Below, piece after piece: positions 8,102-19,281 of a stretch of DNA of 64,000 nucleotides. This DNA is from Methanobacterium veterum (GTDB lineage: Archaea; Methanobacteriota; Methanobacteria; Methanobacteriales; Methanobacteriaceae), in NCBI RefSeq assembly GCF_000745485.1, contig NZ_JQJK01000008.1, positions 124,001-188,000 of the forward strand, in the 5' to 3' direction. The stretch's first letter is position 1; each line of letters begins with the position of its first letter. A program made the position numbers and the translations under genes. The notes beneath the pieces are model-generated. The model had not been told where the DNA came from, ran no database searches, and saw only the letters and a program-made list of their open reading frames with translations.

Positions 8102-8707
8102 ATGAAAATACTCAAAATTAATGCAAATAATCCAGAAAAAGATAAAATTAAGGCCGCTGTCAATGTTTTAAAAAGAGGCGGAACCATAGTCTATCCTACA
8201 GACACAGTTTACGGAATTGGTGCAAACATACTTGATGAAGAAGCCATTCAAAAAGTATACAACGCCAAAAAAAGATCTCCTTCAAAACCAATATCTGCCT
8301 GTGTTTCTAAAATTCAGGACATACATAAAATAGCACATATGGACAAAAACACAGAAAAACTGGTTGAAAAAATATTTCCAGGCCCATTTACTGTAATTTT
8401 GAAGAAAAAAAAAGATATACCTGCAGTACTTACTGCAGGTGGGGACAAAATTGGGGTAAGAATTCCAGACAGTAGAGTTTGTATGGAACTTTCAAGCCAA
8501 TTTCCAATAACAACTACAAGCGCTAACATTTCAGGTGAAAAGATTCCAGAATCACTAGATGGTATTTTAAAGCAGCTTGATAGCAGCATTGATTTAATTC
8601 TTGATGCTGGAACATGCAAACATGGAATTCACTCCACAGTCATCGATATGACTGCTTCACCTAAAATCGTGAGAAAAGGTGCAGTTGTACCTGATTTAAA
8701 GTATTAA
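8102..8707 (+). CDS. Threonylcarbamoyl-AMP synthase (Sua5/YrdC/YciO family)
   Basis: This enzyme makes L-threonylcarbamoyladenylate from threonine, bicarbonate and ATP, the first step of t6A tRNA modification. At 201 aa it contains only the YrdC-like domain and lacks the C-terminal Sua5 extension. Visible features are GGTIVYPTDTVYGIGAN (residues 26-42), the nucleotide-binding KKRSPSKPISACV loop near residue 60, KIGVRIPDS, and ITTTSANISGE near residue 138. It is monocistronic. The neighbours AIP synthase, RadB and aminotransferase match the order I recall in Methanothermobacter. Confidence 0.92.
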   Translation: MKILKINANNPEKDKIKAAVNVLKRGGTIVYPTDTVYGIGANILDEEAIQKVYNAKKRSPSKPISACVSKIQDIHKIAHMDKNTEKLVEKIFPGPFTVILKKKKDIPAVLTAGGDKIGVRIPDSRVCMELSSQFPITTTSANISGEKIPESLDGILKQLDSSIDLILDAGTCKHGIHSTVIDMTASPKIVRKGAVVPDLKY

Positions 8708-8921
8708 TGGATTAAACCTAAAAATTGCGCACCTATAATTAAATATTCCTTTAAATCTTCATAAGCGTTCAAACTAGCCATTGTCCATAAAAATAAACCC
8801 AAAAAAATGCATGCTGTTAGTTTAGTTTTTGAACTTGAACTTAGCATACCCCTGTTTATGATCTTTAAAATATTTATTATTACTGGATTAAGAGTTCAGC
8901 ATAAAAATAGGGACACAAATG

Positions 8922-10358
8922 TTATGAATACTCCTTTTGAAGAGAATTATACCAGCCTTCAGGTGTCCCCCCATTCAGTTTGGGCATTATATAACTTTTG
9001 AATAAAGTTCCAATTAAAACTTTGAACATGCCCCTGTGTTTAAACAGGTATTTTGGCCGAGTATAAAATTTGAGATATGCTTTGTTTAGTTTTCTTTCAA
9101 CCAATTTCTTAGTCAAGCCCAATTTTTCATAGTTTACAACAGAATCAAGAACCGTATACTTGCTCCAATCTTCAGTGCCCAATAAACCTTTCTGTTTCAG
9201 TTCATAATATATGGGAGTTCCTGGAAATGGGGTGAGTATTGAAAATTGACTGTAATCCGGGTCAAGCTTTATTGAAAAATCAATAGTCTGGTCCATCTCC
9301 TGAGGTGTTTCACCAGGGTAACCCAGCATAAATGACCCCAAAACATCAATATCAACATTTTTAGCTGCTTTAATAGCATCTTCAGATTGTTTTAATGTAA
9401 TACCCTTTCCCATAAGGTCTAAAACACGCTGTGAACCTGATTCAATTCCACAGTACAGAGTACTCATACCTGCATTTTTCAGACACTCCAAAATATCCTG
9501 ATTCACAGTATCTACCCTTGAAGAAGTTACAAAACTTATATCAAGGCATCTATTTTTAATTTCATCGGCTACTGCCCTAGCCCTTCGTTTATTTAACATA
9601 AATATATCATCTAAAAACGCTATGTCCCTGACACCGTATTTATAAACCAGTTCTTCCAGTTCATCAACAACATTTTCAGCGCTGCGGCTCCTGAATTTTT
9701 TACCCATAATAAGCGATGAAGAACAATAATTACAATTGAAAACACAGCCTCTACTTGTTATCATCCCTCCTGCCTGGCTTTGGGAAGTTTTATACTCATT
9801 AAACGGTATAAGATGCCTTGCTGGGAACGGTAAATCATCAAGATTTTCTATTAAGGGCCGTGGTGGTGTTGCATTAATTCTACCATTATCCCTGTAAACT
9901 ATTCCTTTAACATTTTCAAAATTCCTAAACTCGTTCTTTATGTACTCTTCAGCGATTTCAGTTAGTGTTTCTTCACCTTCACCTACAACAACAACATCCA
10001 AACTATCTTCAGCTTTTAAAGTTCCTTCAGGTGTAAAAGTAGGATGAGGGCCACCTATTACAGTTAAAGTGTTTGGGAGAAGTTCTTTAATGGCTTTAAT
10101 GTACTTTAAAGCATTTTTTATTGTAGCTGTGGTGGCGGTAACCCCCACAACCACAGGATCAATTTTCAATGCCAAACTGGCTATTTTTTCAAATCCTACC
10201 TGGTAAAGGTCATCATCAAGTATCTTAACAGATAATGAAGCTTTTTCAAGTGCTGCCGCCAGGTACATGAGATTCAAAGGGGGAACTCTAAGACCCAATC
10301 CATTGGTTACGTGGCCTTTATCAAGGGGATTTATAAGTAAAACTTCTGCGCTATTCAT
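8922..10358 (-). CDS. Cobalamin-binding-domain radical SAM enzyme
   Basis: A 478-aa radical SAM protein with an N-terminal B12-binding-type Rossmann domain (residues 1-140; [11 protein letters not shown] and VVGEGEETL are typical) and the CxxxCxxC cluster ligand at C205/C209/C212. [18 protein letters not shown] region and a C-terminal extension with basic helices follow. Class-B radical SAM enzymes of this layout methylate or cross-link unreactive carbons, for example in lipids. The substrate is not identifiable. Its ATG overlaps the end of the upstream radical SAM gene by 8 bases, so the two are surely co-translated and probably act in one pathway. Start supported by TGGAGA 11 bases upstream. 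Confidence 0.88.
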   Translation of the reverse strand: MNSAEVLLINPLDKGHVTNGLGLRVPPLNLMYLAAALEKASLSVKILDDDLYQVGFEKIASLALKIDPVVVGVTATTATIKNALKYIKAIKELLPNTLTVIGGPHPTFTPEGTLKAEDSLDVVVVGEGEETLTEIAEEYIKNEFRNFENVKGIVYRDNGRINATPPRPLIENLDDLPFPARHLIPFNEYKTSQSQAGGMITSRGCVFNCNYCSSSLIMGKKFRSRSAENVVDELEELVYKYGVRDIAFLDDIFMLNKRRARAVADEIKNRCLDISFVTSSRVDTVNQDILECLKNAGMSTLYCGIESGSQRVLDLMGKGITLKQSEDAIKAAKNVDIDVLGSFMLGYPGETPQEMDQTIDFSIKLDPDYSQFSILTPFPGTPIYYELKQKGLLGTEDWSKYTVLDSVVNYEKLGLTKKLVERKLNKAYLKFYTRPKYLFKHRGMFKVLIGTLFKSYIMPKLNGGTPEGWYNSLQKEYS

Positions 10359-11841
10359 GTTTTTTGGTCTCCATTTTTAATATCAAATTTTCATGGTGAC
10401 TTTCATAAGCTCCTTCCATTGAAATTCTGTCTTTAAGGGCATTCCACTCTTTTTCATTGTTTACACAGCCAGGATCAGGGGCTAAAATGTCATCAAAATA
10501 ATTATACGCTCTTGCCCTGCAGCCTCCACAGATATGGCGGGAATCACATCCCCCACACTGCCCTTCAAGTATTTCCTTATCTCTGAGCTGATGCAGAACG
10601 CTATTATTCATCCATATATCTTCAAAATTGTCATCCATTAAATTGCCGAGTTTAACTTCTTCTTTATGAGGGAAAAACACACAGGGATAAATATCACCGT
10701 TTGGTTCTACGCTCATATAAAATCTTCCAGCCCCACAGCCACCTATAAATTCTGCAAGCTGCATAATCGCAGGATTGGTATATTCTGGATTATAAAAATG
10801 AGTTGGTATCATAGCTGAATCTTTTGAAACCATTGATTCAGCTACAGAAGCATATTGGGGTGCTGTTGATAAAATTTGCATTTTACCGTTTTTATTTTCA
10901 GCATAAGCTGTCTTAAGGAGTTCAGATCTATCCTTTGGGGAGAGGTCCATGTCCACAATTTCAGTTCCATTTCCAGTGGGTATAAAGTTGTACAGCATAA
11001 ACCAGTTTACACCTAAATCCCTTACAAAATCAATCATTTCAGGAATTTCATCAATATTGTATTCAGTTACAGTTGTCGCTACCTCAACAAAGATACCTGC
11101 ATCCACAAAATTCTCTACAGCCGAAACTGCCCGTTTCCATGCACCATCTACTCCCCTAAATGAATCATGGGTCTTTGAATTTGTCCCATCCAGGCTTATC
11201 TGGATAAATTCCAGTCCAGCATCAATAAATTTCTGTGATTTACCTTTATCGGCTAAAGTATAACCATTGGTAGCCATAGCTGCACACATTCCCTTATTTT
11301 CAGTGTACTTTATAAAATCAAGAATATGAGGATGAATTGTTGGCTCACCGCCAGAAAAAGCAATAGAAGTCACTCCAGATTTTGCCATTTGGTCTAAACC
11401 ATTAATAATATCTTTAGATGGAAGCTCATTTTTACCTCGCTTACCCGCACTTTCATAACAATGAACACACCGCATATTACACGCTTTTGTAATATTCCAA
11501 ACTATTTGAAATGGTGCTCCTGGAACAAAAGGTCTTTTAACGCCGAATAGAGCAATTCCTTTAAGTACACTGGTAAGTCCCCTTATCCAGTATTCATTTT
11601 CCATAGCTTCTTTAAGCTCCTTTTCAGAAGTACCAAAACCAGTAGCACCCTTTTTAACGATATAACCTATAAGTTTAGACATCAACTTACATTTATAGCA
11701 AGCATCATCTTCTTTTTCTAAATAAAGCTTTAAAGCACTTTCCAATCTTATGGCTTCATCTTTTTCACAGTAAGTTAAAGTTCTCTGAAGTAAATATTTG
11801 GCTAGTGGATTATCGGTGATCCTTTTAAAGGTCCCAATCAT
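10351..11841 (-). CDS. Radical SAM/SPASM domain protein
   Basis: A 496-aa radical SAM enzyme. Residues 1-100 form an uncommon N-terminal domain with a CYKC pair (C48/C51). The catalytic cluster motif CNMRCVHC is at C121/C125/C128, with the SAM-binding SGGEPTIHP loop near residue 164. The C-terminal 100 residues carry a SPASM-like set of cysteines ([21 protein letters not shown], then [13 protein letters not shown] and DPGC) for auxiliary Fe-S clusters. SPASM enzymes modify peptides or cofactors; no precursor peptide gene is seen nearby. It is followed by the overlapping B12-type radical SAM gene. ATG 11841 directly abuts GGAGAT, so the true start may be elsewhere. Confidence 0.88.
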   Translation of the reverse strand: MIGTFKRITDNPLAKYLLQRTLTYCEKDEAIRLESALKLYLEKEDDACYKCKLMSKLIGYIVKKGATGFGTSEKELKEAMENEYWIRGLTSVLKGIALFGVKRPFVPGAPFQIVWNITKACNMRCVHCYESAGKRGKNELPSKDIINGLDQMAKSGVTSIAFSGGEPTIHPHILDFIKYTENKGMCAAMATNGYTLADKGKSQKFIDAGLEFIQISLDGTNSKTHDSFRGVDGAWKRAVSAVENFVDAGIFVEVATTVTEYNIDEIPEMIDFVRDLGVNWFMLYNFIPTGNGTEIVDMDLSPKDRSELLKTAYAENKNGKMQILSTAPQYASVAESMVSKDSAMIPTHFYNPEYTNPAIMQLAEFIGGCGAGRFYMSVEPNGDIYPCVFFPHKEEVKLGNLMDDNFEDIWMNNSVLHQLRDKEILEGQCGGCDSRHICGGCRARAYNYFDDILAPDPGCVNNEKEWNALKDRISMEGAYESHHENLILKMETKKHE

Positions 11842-12278
11842 ATCTCCGACATTTAATTCATTTTCTTCAGATGGGTTCCTAATAATACCCCCTTCACATT
11901 ATTCAAAATTAAAAATTAATCACTAACTAAATGCCTTAAATAACTCAAACTCAAAGTTTAATATAGTAATACATTTGGTTAAGATTGTTTATATAATTTT
12001 TTATAAGTTACCAAATACTCACCATGGAAATCACTCCATTGTACCTTATAAGCACATAATTAACCAAATTCAAAAAAATATGACATATAAACTAATTTTA
12101 AATGGTTTCAATCCATTAAAACATGTATCAAATTTAAAATATCCTCCACCAAAATTATTTTTATTATGATATGCAAACAATTTAATGATGAAAATCAATT
12201 TATTTACAAAGTGAAGATCTCTTAAACTACATTATTTGAACTTAATCTTGACTACCAAACCATTATGAGGTATTAACA
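11842..12278. other. Divergent intergenic gap (radical SAM operon / radB)
   Basis: This AT-rich gap carries the promoters of the radical SAM pair (minus) and radB (plus). No clear TATA box, hairpin or conserved RNA was recognised. Small open frames on the plus strand lack ribosome binding sites and are not called. Confidence 0.4.
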
Positions 12279-12974
12279 GTGAATACATTATCTGATATAC
12301 AAAAAAACGGTAAAATAGCATTAGCATGCCCAATAGACTCCATAATTGGGGGCGGTATTGAAAAAGGAATCATTACTCAATTTTATGGCCCTCCAGGGTC
12401 TGGGAAAACCAATATAGCGTTGAAGATGCTTGTTCAATGCGCGAAAAATGGAAAAAAAGCAGTATTTATTGATACAGAGGGCGGACTTTCCATTGAAAGG
12501 ATGAAACAGATTACTGGAGATCAATTTGATGATATAGCTGGAAACATAATAGTTCTTGAACCTACAACTTTTGAGGAACAGGATGAAGCAATAAAAAAGA
12601 TAGAATACAGCCTAAAATCTGGAGAAGAAAACATAGATCTAATAATTCTAGATTCTGCAGTTGCACTATACAGGTTAAAAGATGGAGGCCAAACTGAGAT
12701 CAATAGAGATCTTAGTAAACAAATGGGGCTTCTTTCAATGATTGCAAGGAAATATAATATTGCAGTAGTTGTAACAAACCATATATATTCCATTTTCGAT
12801 GAAGAAGGAGTAATAGAGCCGGTAGGTGGAACTATTTTAAAATACTGGAGTAAAATTATAATTGAACTTGTAAAGGATGAAAATGGAGAAAGGTTTGCCA
12901 TACTGAAAAGACATAGAAGCAAACCAGACGGACTTAAGGTTAAATTTGAAATTGTTAATAGTGGATTAAGATAA
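12279..12974 (+). CDS. radB: DNA repair and recombination protein RadB
   Basis: RadB is the short archaeal RecA/RadA paralogue, consisting of the ATPase core only, that helps homologous recombination as a RadA mediator. The 231-aa length is normal for the family. The Walker A motif GPPGSGKT is at residues 38-45, [14 protein letters not shown] follows, and a Walker B strand [14 protein letters not shown] lies near residue 115; VVTNHIYS is the usual sensor strand. The N-terminal helix-hairpin-helix domain of RadA is absent. It starts at GTG 12279 with GAGG upstream. The next gene begins 10 bases after its stop. Confidence 0.94.
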   Translation: MNTLSDIQKNGKIALACPIDSIIGGGIEKGIITQFYGPPGSGKTNIALKMLVQCAKNGKKAVFIDTEGGLSIERMKQITGDQFDDIAGNIIVLEPTTFEEQDEAIKKIEYSLKSGEENIDLIILDSAVALYRLKDGGQTEINRDLSKQMGLLSMIARKYNIAVVVTNHIYSIFDEEGVIEPVGGTILKYWSKIIIELVKDENGERFAILKRHRSKPDGLKVKFEIVNSGLR

Positions 12975-12984
12975 GGATGATACC

Positions 12985-13557
12985 ATGGTAAAAGTTAAAA
13001 CTGGAATCTTGCCTTTTCCAGTACCTATTTGTATTGCAGGCACAATGATAAATGGTAAGGCCAATTACGCGACTTATGGATCATTTGGACTTCTATCACC
13101 CAGACCTGAAATGTATATCTATATTGGCTCTCAGGAATCACGCCATACAAATACCGGCATAAAAGAAAATGGATATTTCAGCGTGAACATACCCTCAGAA
13201 GAGCAAATGCAAAAAACTGATTATGTAGGACTTGTTTCAGGACATAATACAGATAAATCCGCCGTATTTAATTCATTTTTTGGCTCTGTAGATAAGGCAC
13301 CTATGATAGAAGAATGTCCTGTAAACCTGCTCTGTAAACTCGTTAAAACAGCAGATCTCCCAAATCGAGAGATATTTTTTGGGGAAGTGCTTGAATCTTA
13401 CGTAAATAAAGAATGTATAAACAATGGAATACTTAACTTTGAGAAGATTAACCCCCTACTATTTACAATGAACGGGCCAGGAAACGCATCATACTGGAAA
13501 CTAGGAAATATTGTCGGCGATGCATATAAAGAAGGGAAAAACATCCTAAAATCATGA
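12985..13557 (+). CDS. Flavin reductase-like (FMN-binding split barrel) protein
   Basis: A 190-aa protein of the flavin reductase/flavoredoxin family, which bind FMN and pass electrons from reduced nicotinamide or F420 to acceptors. The N-terminal PFPVPICIAGTMINGKANYATYGSFGLLSP is the typical FMN-loop region, and NTGIKENGYFSVNIPS and DYVGLVSGHNTDKS follow in the expected places. The electron partner is unknown. The start ATG 12985 lies behind AAGGATGAT, 10 bases after radB, so the two may form an operon. Confidence 0.85.
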   Translation: MVKVKTGILPFPVPICIAGTMINGKANYATYGSFGLLSPRPEMYIYIGSQESRHTNTGIKENGYFSVNIPSEEQMQKTDYVGLVSGHNTDKSAVFNSFFGSVDKAPMIEECPVNLLCKLVKTADLPNREIFFGEVLESYVNKECINNGILNFEKINPLLFTMNGPGNASYWKLGNIVGDAYKEGKNILKS

Positions 13558-13774
13558 TAAACAGTGCATTGAACGTGCCAAATAACATTTTACAAATTTA
13601 ATCAGACAGTTAATTGTACAGATATGTTCCTTATTCCAAATTAAGTCAATATTTATGAATATAGAAAACCTATAATTTTAAATAGGAGTTTTTAAAAACG
13701 ATAATGTATAATTTAAGAGTTCTTTTGAATTTATAAGTTTACATTTTATCATTTTAAATGTGTTGTGAGAATTT

Positions 13775-14932
13775 ATGATTTCACCGAAAAAATATGCAAG
13801 AGCTGCAAAAAGACTGCCGAGAGGCTTTAAAACGGTTAATGAGTTCTTTAACTACGTCTATCATGATGAAGAAATGATATGGATGGGTCAAAATACGAAC
13901 CATCTCCATGAAGAAAATGATATCATGTATTCAATGCTTGATAGCGTTAAGAATAAAGATTACTGCAAATATCCCCCACCAGAAGGGTTCCCTGAGCTTA
14001 AAGATTTAATTCTTAAGGATTTAGATCTAACCAAGGGTCACGATATTTTTGTGTCTGCGGGAGGTACAGAATCACTTTACCTCTGTATGAACGATATACT
14101 GGAATCTACTGATAACGTTATAACCTGCGATCCAGGGTATCTTATCATAGATAACTTTGCAAGTAGATTTGCCGATCATGTGACTTCAATTCCAATATAC
14201 AACGAGGAATGCGGTTACAAAATGACTCCAGAACTCGTAAAGGAAAATATGGATGAGAATACAAAACTTGTATCTCTTATAGATCCTCTTAACCCGCTTG
14301 GAACCTGTTACACCAAAGAAGAGATCAAAGAATTTGCAGATATGGCCATTGATAACGACCTGTATTTGCTCCATGATATAACATACAGAGATTTTGCAAG
14401 GGAACATCATCTGGCGGCAAAATATGCTCCAGAGCATACTATAACCACTTACAGTTTCTCTAAAATATATGGAATGGCAGGGTTACGTATAGGGGCTTTC
14501 ATAAGCACCCCCGAAATCGTAACTTCCGCTAAAAGTATAGTTATAAACGACCTTGGAACAAATGTGGTTGCCCAAATGGGTGCTCTTGCGGCACTTAAAT
14601 CCAAGTCCACATGGCTTGACCGTATTAGAGACACCACAAGAGGTAACCAGAAAATTATCAAAAAAGCTGTTGACAATGTTGAAGGTGCATTTTTACCAGT
14701 GTACCCTTCAGATGGAAACATGTTTGTAATTGACCTGTATGAAACAGGTGTTGAACCAATTGATGTCGCAGAATTCCTGCTTGAGAGAAAAATCTTTGCA
14801 AGGGAAGGTAATTACACAAGTAAATTATTTGGTCACAGGTATCTGAGAGTAAGCTTTTCAATACCTAGAGCTGGCGTTGAAAAATTTGCAGTCGATTTCC
14901 AGGACGCAATAGAAGCTTTAAGACCTAAATAA
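13775..14932 (+). CDS. PLP-dependent class I/II aminotransferase
   Basis: A 385-aa fold-type I aminotransferase. The PLP-lysine motif [16 protein letters not shown] is near residue 230. [16 protein letters not shown] (phosphate-binding turn), [11 protein letters not shown] and the substrate-carboxylate arginine region [10 protein letters not shown] near the C-terminus are all present. The corresponding Methanothermobacter gene, in the same neighbourhood as RadB and Sua5, is annotated as an aspartate aminotransferase-like enzyme. Amino-acid specificity cannot be fixed from the sequence. It is preceded by a 217-bp gap with its own promoter. Confidence 0.88.
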   Translation: MISPKKYARAAKRLPRGFKTVNEFFNYVYHDEEMIWMGQNTNHLHEENDIMYSMLDSVKNKDYCKYPPPEGFPELKDLILKDLDLTKGHDIFVSAGGTESLYLCMNDILESTDNVITCDPGYLIIDNFASRFADHVTSIPIYNEECGYKMTPELVKENMDENTKLVSLIDPLNPLGTCYTKEEIKEFADMAIDNDLYLLHDITYRDFAREHHLAAKYAPEHTITTYSFSKIYGMAGLRIGAFISTPEIVTSAKSIVINDLGTNVVAQMGALAALKSKSTWLDRIRDTTRGNQKIIKKAVDNVEGAFLPVYPSDGNMFVIDLYETGVEPIDVAEFLLERKIFAREGNYTSKLFGHRYLRVSFSIPRAGVEKFAVDFQDAIEALRPK

Positions 14933-15008
14933 TCTATTTTTTAATTAATTTTTTATTTTACTACGTGCTGACTAATCCTACTTTTAATTAAAAATAAGTT
15001 TTTAGTCA

Positions 15009-16202
15009 TTACTTACTGAAAACTCCATCAAGCCACATCATAACCGCAGCATTCATCAAACTTAAATTTGTAATCTGGCAGTGGGACTCTGCTCCTTCTT
15101 TTTCTGTAAACATGCGAAGTGCTTTAGAACCTGAGACGCCTTCATAAAATCGTTGAGCCTGAAAAATTGCTTCATCTCCTTCACCCACAAGAGCAAGAGT
15201 AGGACATGTGATTTTATCTAAATCACCAGATATATTAAATTCTTTAACTTTCTCTAGAGCTTCCGCAACGGTTTTTGCTCCATAACGTTTTGTAAAAGTT
15301 TCCACAGCCCAGCATGCAAGTGGGCTCTCTGAGAATAATTTTTCATAATCTTCTACTTTTATCTTAGCTAGTTCTTCAATTTGTTCAAAACCTCCATAAT
15401 AACGGCTGATGTCAATAATAGGCGAATCAACAACACAAGCTTTAATACGTTTCTCATATATTACTGCTCTTGATGCAAAATAACCTCCGAGACTAAAACC
15501 TACCAATGCAAGGCTTTCTTCGTCAACATCATCACGCAGAAGCACATAATCAACAACAGATTTTACGGGCGCTTCATAATCTGGTCGAAATGGTTTTTCT
15601 GGGTACATATGGATAGGTCCAACTTGTCCCGGCCCTTCAAAAAGCAGTACATTGTAACCTCTGTCAACAGCTCAGCACCCATATAAAAATAGAGTTCTTC
15701 TGCGGTACCATCAAAACCGCTCATAATAAGAAGTGTGGGCCTTTTTTTGAGATCATCTTCTGGCTTAATGAAATAATCCGGCAGTTTCATATCTTCAAAT
15801 TGTACTTCAATTACTTCACACAGTGCCTCAAAAAATTTTGCAGCATTCTGGAAGCATTCTCTACTTTTTTCCCAGTTTTTACGGCGGGAAGATTCGCTGA
15901 AGAATCCAAAATATTCTGCTGCACGATAGTACATAGATGCCATTAAATAGGAATCACGAGCACTTATTACCTCATCCCTTTCCATGAATATATCTGCTTC
16001 TTCCTCAATCATTTGCAGTTGCATTCCATTCATCAACCCAGATTATCACATCCCCGTCTCTTATTCTTTTTGCAGTTGAAAGGCATTTCCCAATGGAAGC
16101 GCCGCAGTAATAATGTAAGCCCATGGATCTCATTAACTGGAAGTCAAATCCTTCATTTTCAAAAAAATTTAGCCTCACACTCATTTTTTTAACTTCTGCC
16201 AT
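15009..16202 (-). pseudogene. Frameshifted alpha/beta hydrolase (FrsA-like)
   Basis: Three frames in tandem make one hydrolase of about 390 residues. Piece 1 (16202 to about 16010) carries SMGLHYYCGASIGKCLSTAKRI. Piece 2 (about 16036 to 15670) carries SARDSYLMASMYYRAAEYF and RPTLLIMSGFDGTAEELYF. Piece 3 (about 15675 to 15009) reads DRGYNVLLFEGPGQVG, the nucleophile elbow LVGFSLGGYFASR and a C-terminal Asp/His region (LVGEGDEAIFQA, ESHCQ). The joins need one single-base indel near 16005-16015 and another near 15668-15680. All catalytic elements survive, so the decay is recent or the indels are sequence errors. The start has a GGAG box. The substrate is unknown. Confidence 0.82.
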
Positions 16203-16356
16203 TATTTTACTCCCATTTTATTCATAACAATTAAATTATTAATATTATTATTTATTTTGGATTTAATGAATTTAAGTCCTATTTTCAATCACAAAGTTAA
16301 TGAGCACTTATGATCTTAAATGACCAAAAATATAAAATAATGTAAAAAGGAATTAT

Positions 16357-16527
16357 TTAAGCTCTTTTAAGATTCAATACTTCTTTTATAGTTAATATAA
16401 AGACAACTGCAAAAAGGATTACACTCAAATAGTTTGTCCATGTATATTCGCCTAAACCAAAAATTTCATACAGCCCTATTATTACGACCAGTACAGATAA
16501 AATCGCTGCTATCAAGTTCGAATTCAT
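16357..16527 (-). CDS. Small two-helix membrane protein, 56 aa
   Basis: Function unknown. I take ATG 16527 as the start, because GGTGAT precedes it and the N-terminus MNSNLIAAILSVLVVIIGLY is then directly membrane-spanning; the longer frame to 16626 has no ribosome binding site. Two hydrophobic segments (residues 4-22 and 31-49) flank a short loop (GLGEYTWTN), and the tail is basic (KEVLNLKRA). Small proteins of this kind are common next to archaeal housekeeping genes. No family recognised. Confidence 0.6.
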   Translation of the reverse strand: MNSNLIAAILSVLVVIIGLYEIFGLGEYTWTNYLSVILFAVVFILTIKEVLNLKRA

Positions 16528-16779
16528 AATATCACCACACATAATCTTATAGCCACATATAAAGTGGGTTGATTTTATATATGGATTTAGAAGCATAAAT
16601 CTAAAATCATTATAGTAAATGACCAAATGCTGTAGATTAATTATTTGTAAAAAATCTATTTATTATGATTCAATTCAAGGTGTAAATTTGATTAAGTCAT
16701 CCAAACTTATAAGTTCAAAAAAAGTATGTCACTGTAAAAATAGTTAATTTAAATAAAAAAATAAAATCCAATCTGGAAA

Positions 16780-18555
16780 TTAGCTTTCCAGATAGTAATA
16801 TTCCCCTTTTTCCTTCTGTTCACGGTCAAGATAACTTCCAAATTTATTTACACGTGGACGTTTGGTTTCTTTATCCCTTCTGAAGGTTATTCCAACATCA
16901 GATAAGAATTTATTCATTGCGGAACGGAGGTCCATTGGTGATGTGGCGTGGCCTTCAATTCCAGGCTCTCCGTAAAAGACCATTGCCCTATCAGATATGT
17001 AATCTATAAAGACTATATCGTGATCTACAATGATTGATGCTGCATGACGGCTTTCAATTATTTTCTGTATGGCCCTTGCAGCCCTTAACCTCTGTTCAAC
17101 ATCTAAAAATGCTGTTGGTTCGTCAAAAAGATAAATATCAGCATCTTTTGCAAGTGTGGCTGCAACAGCAAGGCGCTGGAGTTCCCCTCCACTTAAATCC
17201 TTAACTGTTTTATCCATAATCTCATCAAGCATAAATGGATTTATGATTTCAGTTTTAAACAGGTTTGTTCCATAAGTAGGGGCTGTTGTCATTAAAAATT
17301 CCTGAACAGTTCCATCGAAGTCAGATACTAAATATTGAGGTTTATACGCTATTGAAACCTTTTTCTTTATCTTTCCTTCATCAGGCTTGGTCACTGCCGC
17401 AAGTATTTTTGCAAAGGTTGTCTTACCAATACCGTTTGGACCAAATGCGGTGATAATTTCGTTATGTTGAATTTCCCCTTCTTCAGTTTCAATTGAAAAT
17501 CCATCATAAGATTTTTTAAGTGCAGTATATTCTGCAAGTGTCTCACCTTCAATTATTTCAGCTGGGGGCCTTACTTCAAAGATTATTGGCTGTCTTCTGA
17601 TTCTCACATTTTCCTCTTTTAAAAATCCGCCAATGTAAGCATTTATTCCAACTCTAACTCCCCTCATCTGTGCCACCACACCATATGCTCCAGGATGGCC
17701 GTATAATATGTGTACATAATCAGACATTGCATCAAGTGCAGCTAAATCGTGTTCTATGACCATTACAGATTTTCCTTCTTCTGCAAGATCTCTTATAACT
17801 TTTACTGCGTTTAATCTCTGCCTAACATCTAGCCATGATGTTGGTTCATCAAAATAATAGAAATCAGCGTCTTTTAAGGCTGCTGCCGCTATTGCTATTC
17901 TTTGAAGTTCCCCACCACTGAGTTTGGAAATATCTCGGTCTAATATCTGATCTATTTCAAGGGTTTTAGATACTTCATCCAGCTTGTTTCTTTCATCAAC
18001 ATGATTAAGGAGATTTCCAACTTTTCCTTTTACTACTTTCGGCAGCATGTCCACCATTTGAGGTTTATGAGAGGTTTTTACCTTTCCTTCAGACAATTTC
18101 TTAAAATAAGATTGGAGCTGTGAACCTTTGAAGTAATTTATTATTTCTTCCCATTCAGGTTCTGATTCATAATCACCTAAATTCGGTTTTAATTCTCCAG
18201 AAAGTATTTTTATAATTGTTGATTTCCCTATACCGTTTGGACCTAAAATCCCTACTACAGACCCTTCTTTTATATTGGGAAGTCCAAATAATTCAAACTG
18301 GTTCTGACCGTATCTGTGTATCGGTTCTTCCAAAGCTTCAGGAAGATTTATAATATTTACTGCACCTAAATAGCACCTTTTTGTACATATTCCGCATCCC
18401 TGGCATAATTCCTCTGAAAATACCGCTTTTTTAGTTTTAGGATCAATAGTTATGGTGTCTTCTTCCATTCTGACCCCTGGACAGTACTCAATACATACAT
18501 AGTTGCATTTTTTAGGCTGACATCGATCATGATCTAATATTGCAATTCTTGTCAA
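16780..18555 (-). CDS. ABCE1/Rli1 ribosome-recycling ATPase
   Basis: ABCE1 splits ribosomes after termination together with aRF1/Pelota and acts in initiation. The 591-aa length is standard. The N-terminal ferredoxin domain has eight cysteines in two groups ([14 protein letters not shown] and [11 protein letters not shown]). Two ATPase halves follow, with Walker [10 protein letters not shown] and GPNGIGKTT, two LSGGELQR signatures, and paired Walker B regions ([30 protein letters not shown]). The hinge regions are intact. It is single, with a hairpin-rich gap upstream. Confidence 0.97.
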   Translation of the reverse strand: MTRIAILDHDRCQPKKCNYVCIEYCPGVRMEEDTITIDPKTKKAVFSEELCQGCGICTKRCYLGAVNIINLPEALEEPIHRYGQNQFELFGLPNIKEGSVVGILGPNGIGKSTIIKILSGELKPNLGDYESEPEWEEIINYFKGSQLQSYFKKLSEGKVKTSHKPQMVDMLPKVVKGKVGNLLNHVDERNKLDEVSKTLEIDQILDRDISKLSGGELQRIAIAAAALKDADFYYFDEPTSWLDVRQRLNAVKVIRDLAEEGKSVMVIEHDLAALDAMSDYVHILYGHPGAYGVVAQMRGVRVGINAYIGGFLKEENVRIRRQPIIFEVRPPAEIIEGETLAEYTALKKSYDGFSIETEEGEIQHNEIITAFGPNGIGKTTFAKILAAVTKPDEGKIKKKVSIAYKPQYLVSDFDGTVQEFLMTTAPTYGTNLFKTEIINPFMLDEIMDKTVKDLSGGELQRLAVAATLAKDADIYLFDEPTAFLDVEQRLRAARAIQKIIESRHAASIIVDHDIVFIDYISDRAMVFYGEPGIEGHATSPMDLRSAMNKFLSDVGITFRRDKETKRPRVNKFGSYLDREQKEKGEYYYLES

Positions 18556-18623
18556 TCTATCACCAAAATTAGTTTATATTAATAATCAGATTTTACCTTA
18601 AACAAAGATATCATCCCTAATTT

Positions 18624-18886
18624 TCAACTGAAACAATAAATTTTCGAATCAACCCGGCGAATCTTAGATTCGCGGTCCGAAAAATCTCAGATTTTTCGAC
18701 GGCGCTCAAAAATCCGAGATTTTCGAGGGCTTTTAAAAAAAGGATTGATCAAAAACATCTCAATTAACCAAGTTTAACCTTAAATCAAACTATCATCTCT
18801 ACTTTCAACTGAAACAATAAATTTTCAAATCAAACTTTTTTCTAAAAAGTTTGATCAAAAACTATCAACTGAAACAATAAATTTTC
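18624..18886. repeat. Three copies of a 22-bp direct repeat upstream of ABCE1
   Basis: The 22-bp sequence TCAACTGAAACAATAAATTT plus TC is present identically at 18624-18645, 18805-18826 and 18865-18886. The first two copies are embedded in a longer similar block of about 60 bp (18593-18652 and about 18774-18833). The block between copies 1 and 2 holds hairpin cluster B. Confidence 0.85.
18657..18853. repeat. Intergenic hairpin cluster B
   Basis: Inverted repeats at 18657-18673 (arms GCGAATCT/AGATTCGC, loop T), 18678-18698 (10-bp arms CGAAAAATCT/AGATTTTTCG, loop C), about 18705-18727 (CTCAAAAATC with one mismatch) and, separately, 18831-18853 (10-bp arms CAAACTTTTT/AAAAAGTTTG). The first three are head-to-tail with 4-8 bases between them. 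The remaining DNA from 18556 to 19056 holds only AT-rich sequence and the ABCE1 promoter. Confidence 0.8.
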
Positions 18887-19023
18887 TAATTACTACTTTT
18901 ATAAAGATAATATATAAAAATTTGCCGTGTTGATTAAAGATCAAAATTTAAATGTAAAGCCACACTTATTCATAATTTAGGATCAAACTATAATAAAAAA
19001 CACCTAAAAAGTATGCAATCCTA

Positions 19024-19055
19024 AAAATAAAAAAAATTTAAAGTAAAAAAAGAAA
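19024..19055 (-). terminator. T-rich terminator after histone 1
   Basis: In the minus sense the sequence directly after the histone stop has several runs of 5-8 T within 32 bases, matching archaeal oligo-T termination. Confidence 0.55.
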
Positions 19056-19056
19056 A

Positions 19057-19272
<216 letters not shown>

Positions 19273-19281
19273 ACATATCAC

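Noticed and set aside
8807..9001. 64-codon plus-strand ORF overlapping the B12-type radical SAM gene
   Set aside because: Lies partly antisense to a well-supported gene and has no family features.
11975..12169. 64-codon plus-strand ORF upstream of radB
   Set aside because: AT-rich, no ribosome binding site, and Asn/Lys/His-rich composition typical of random frames.
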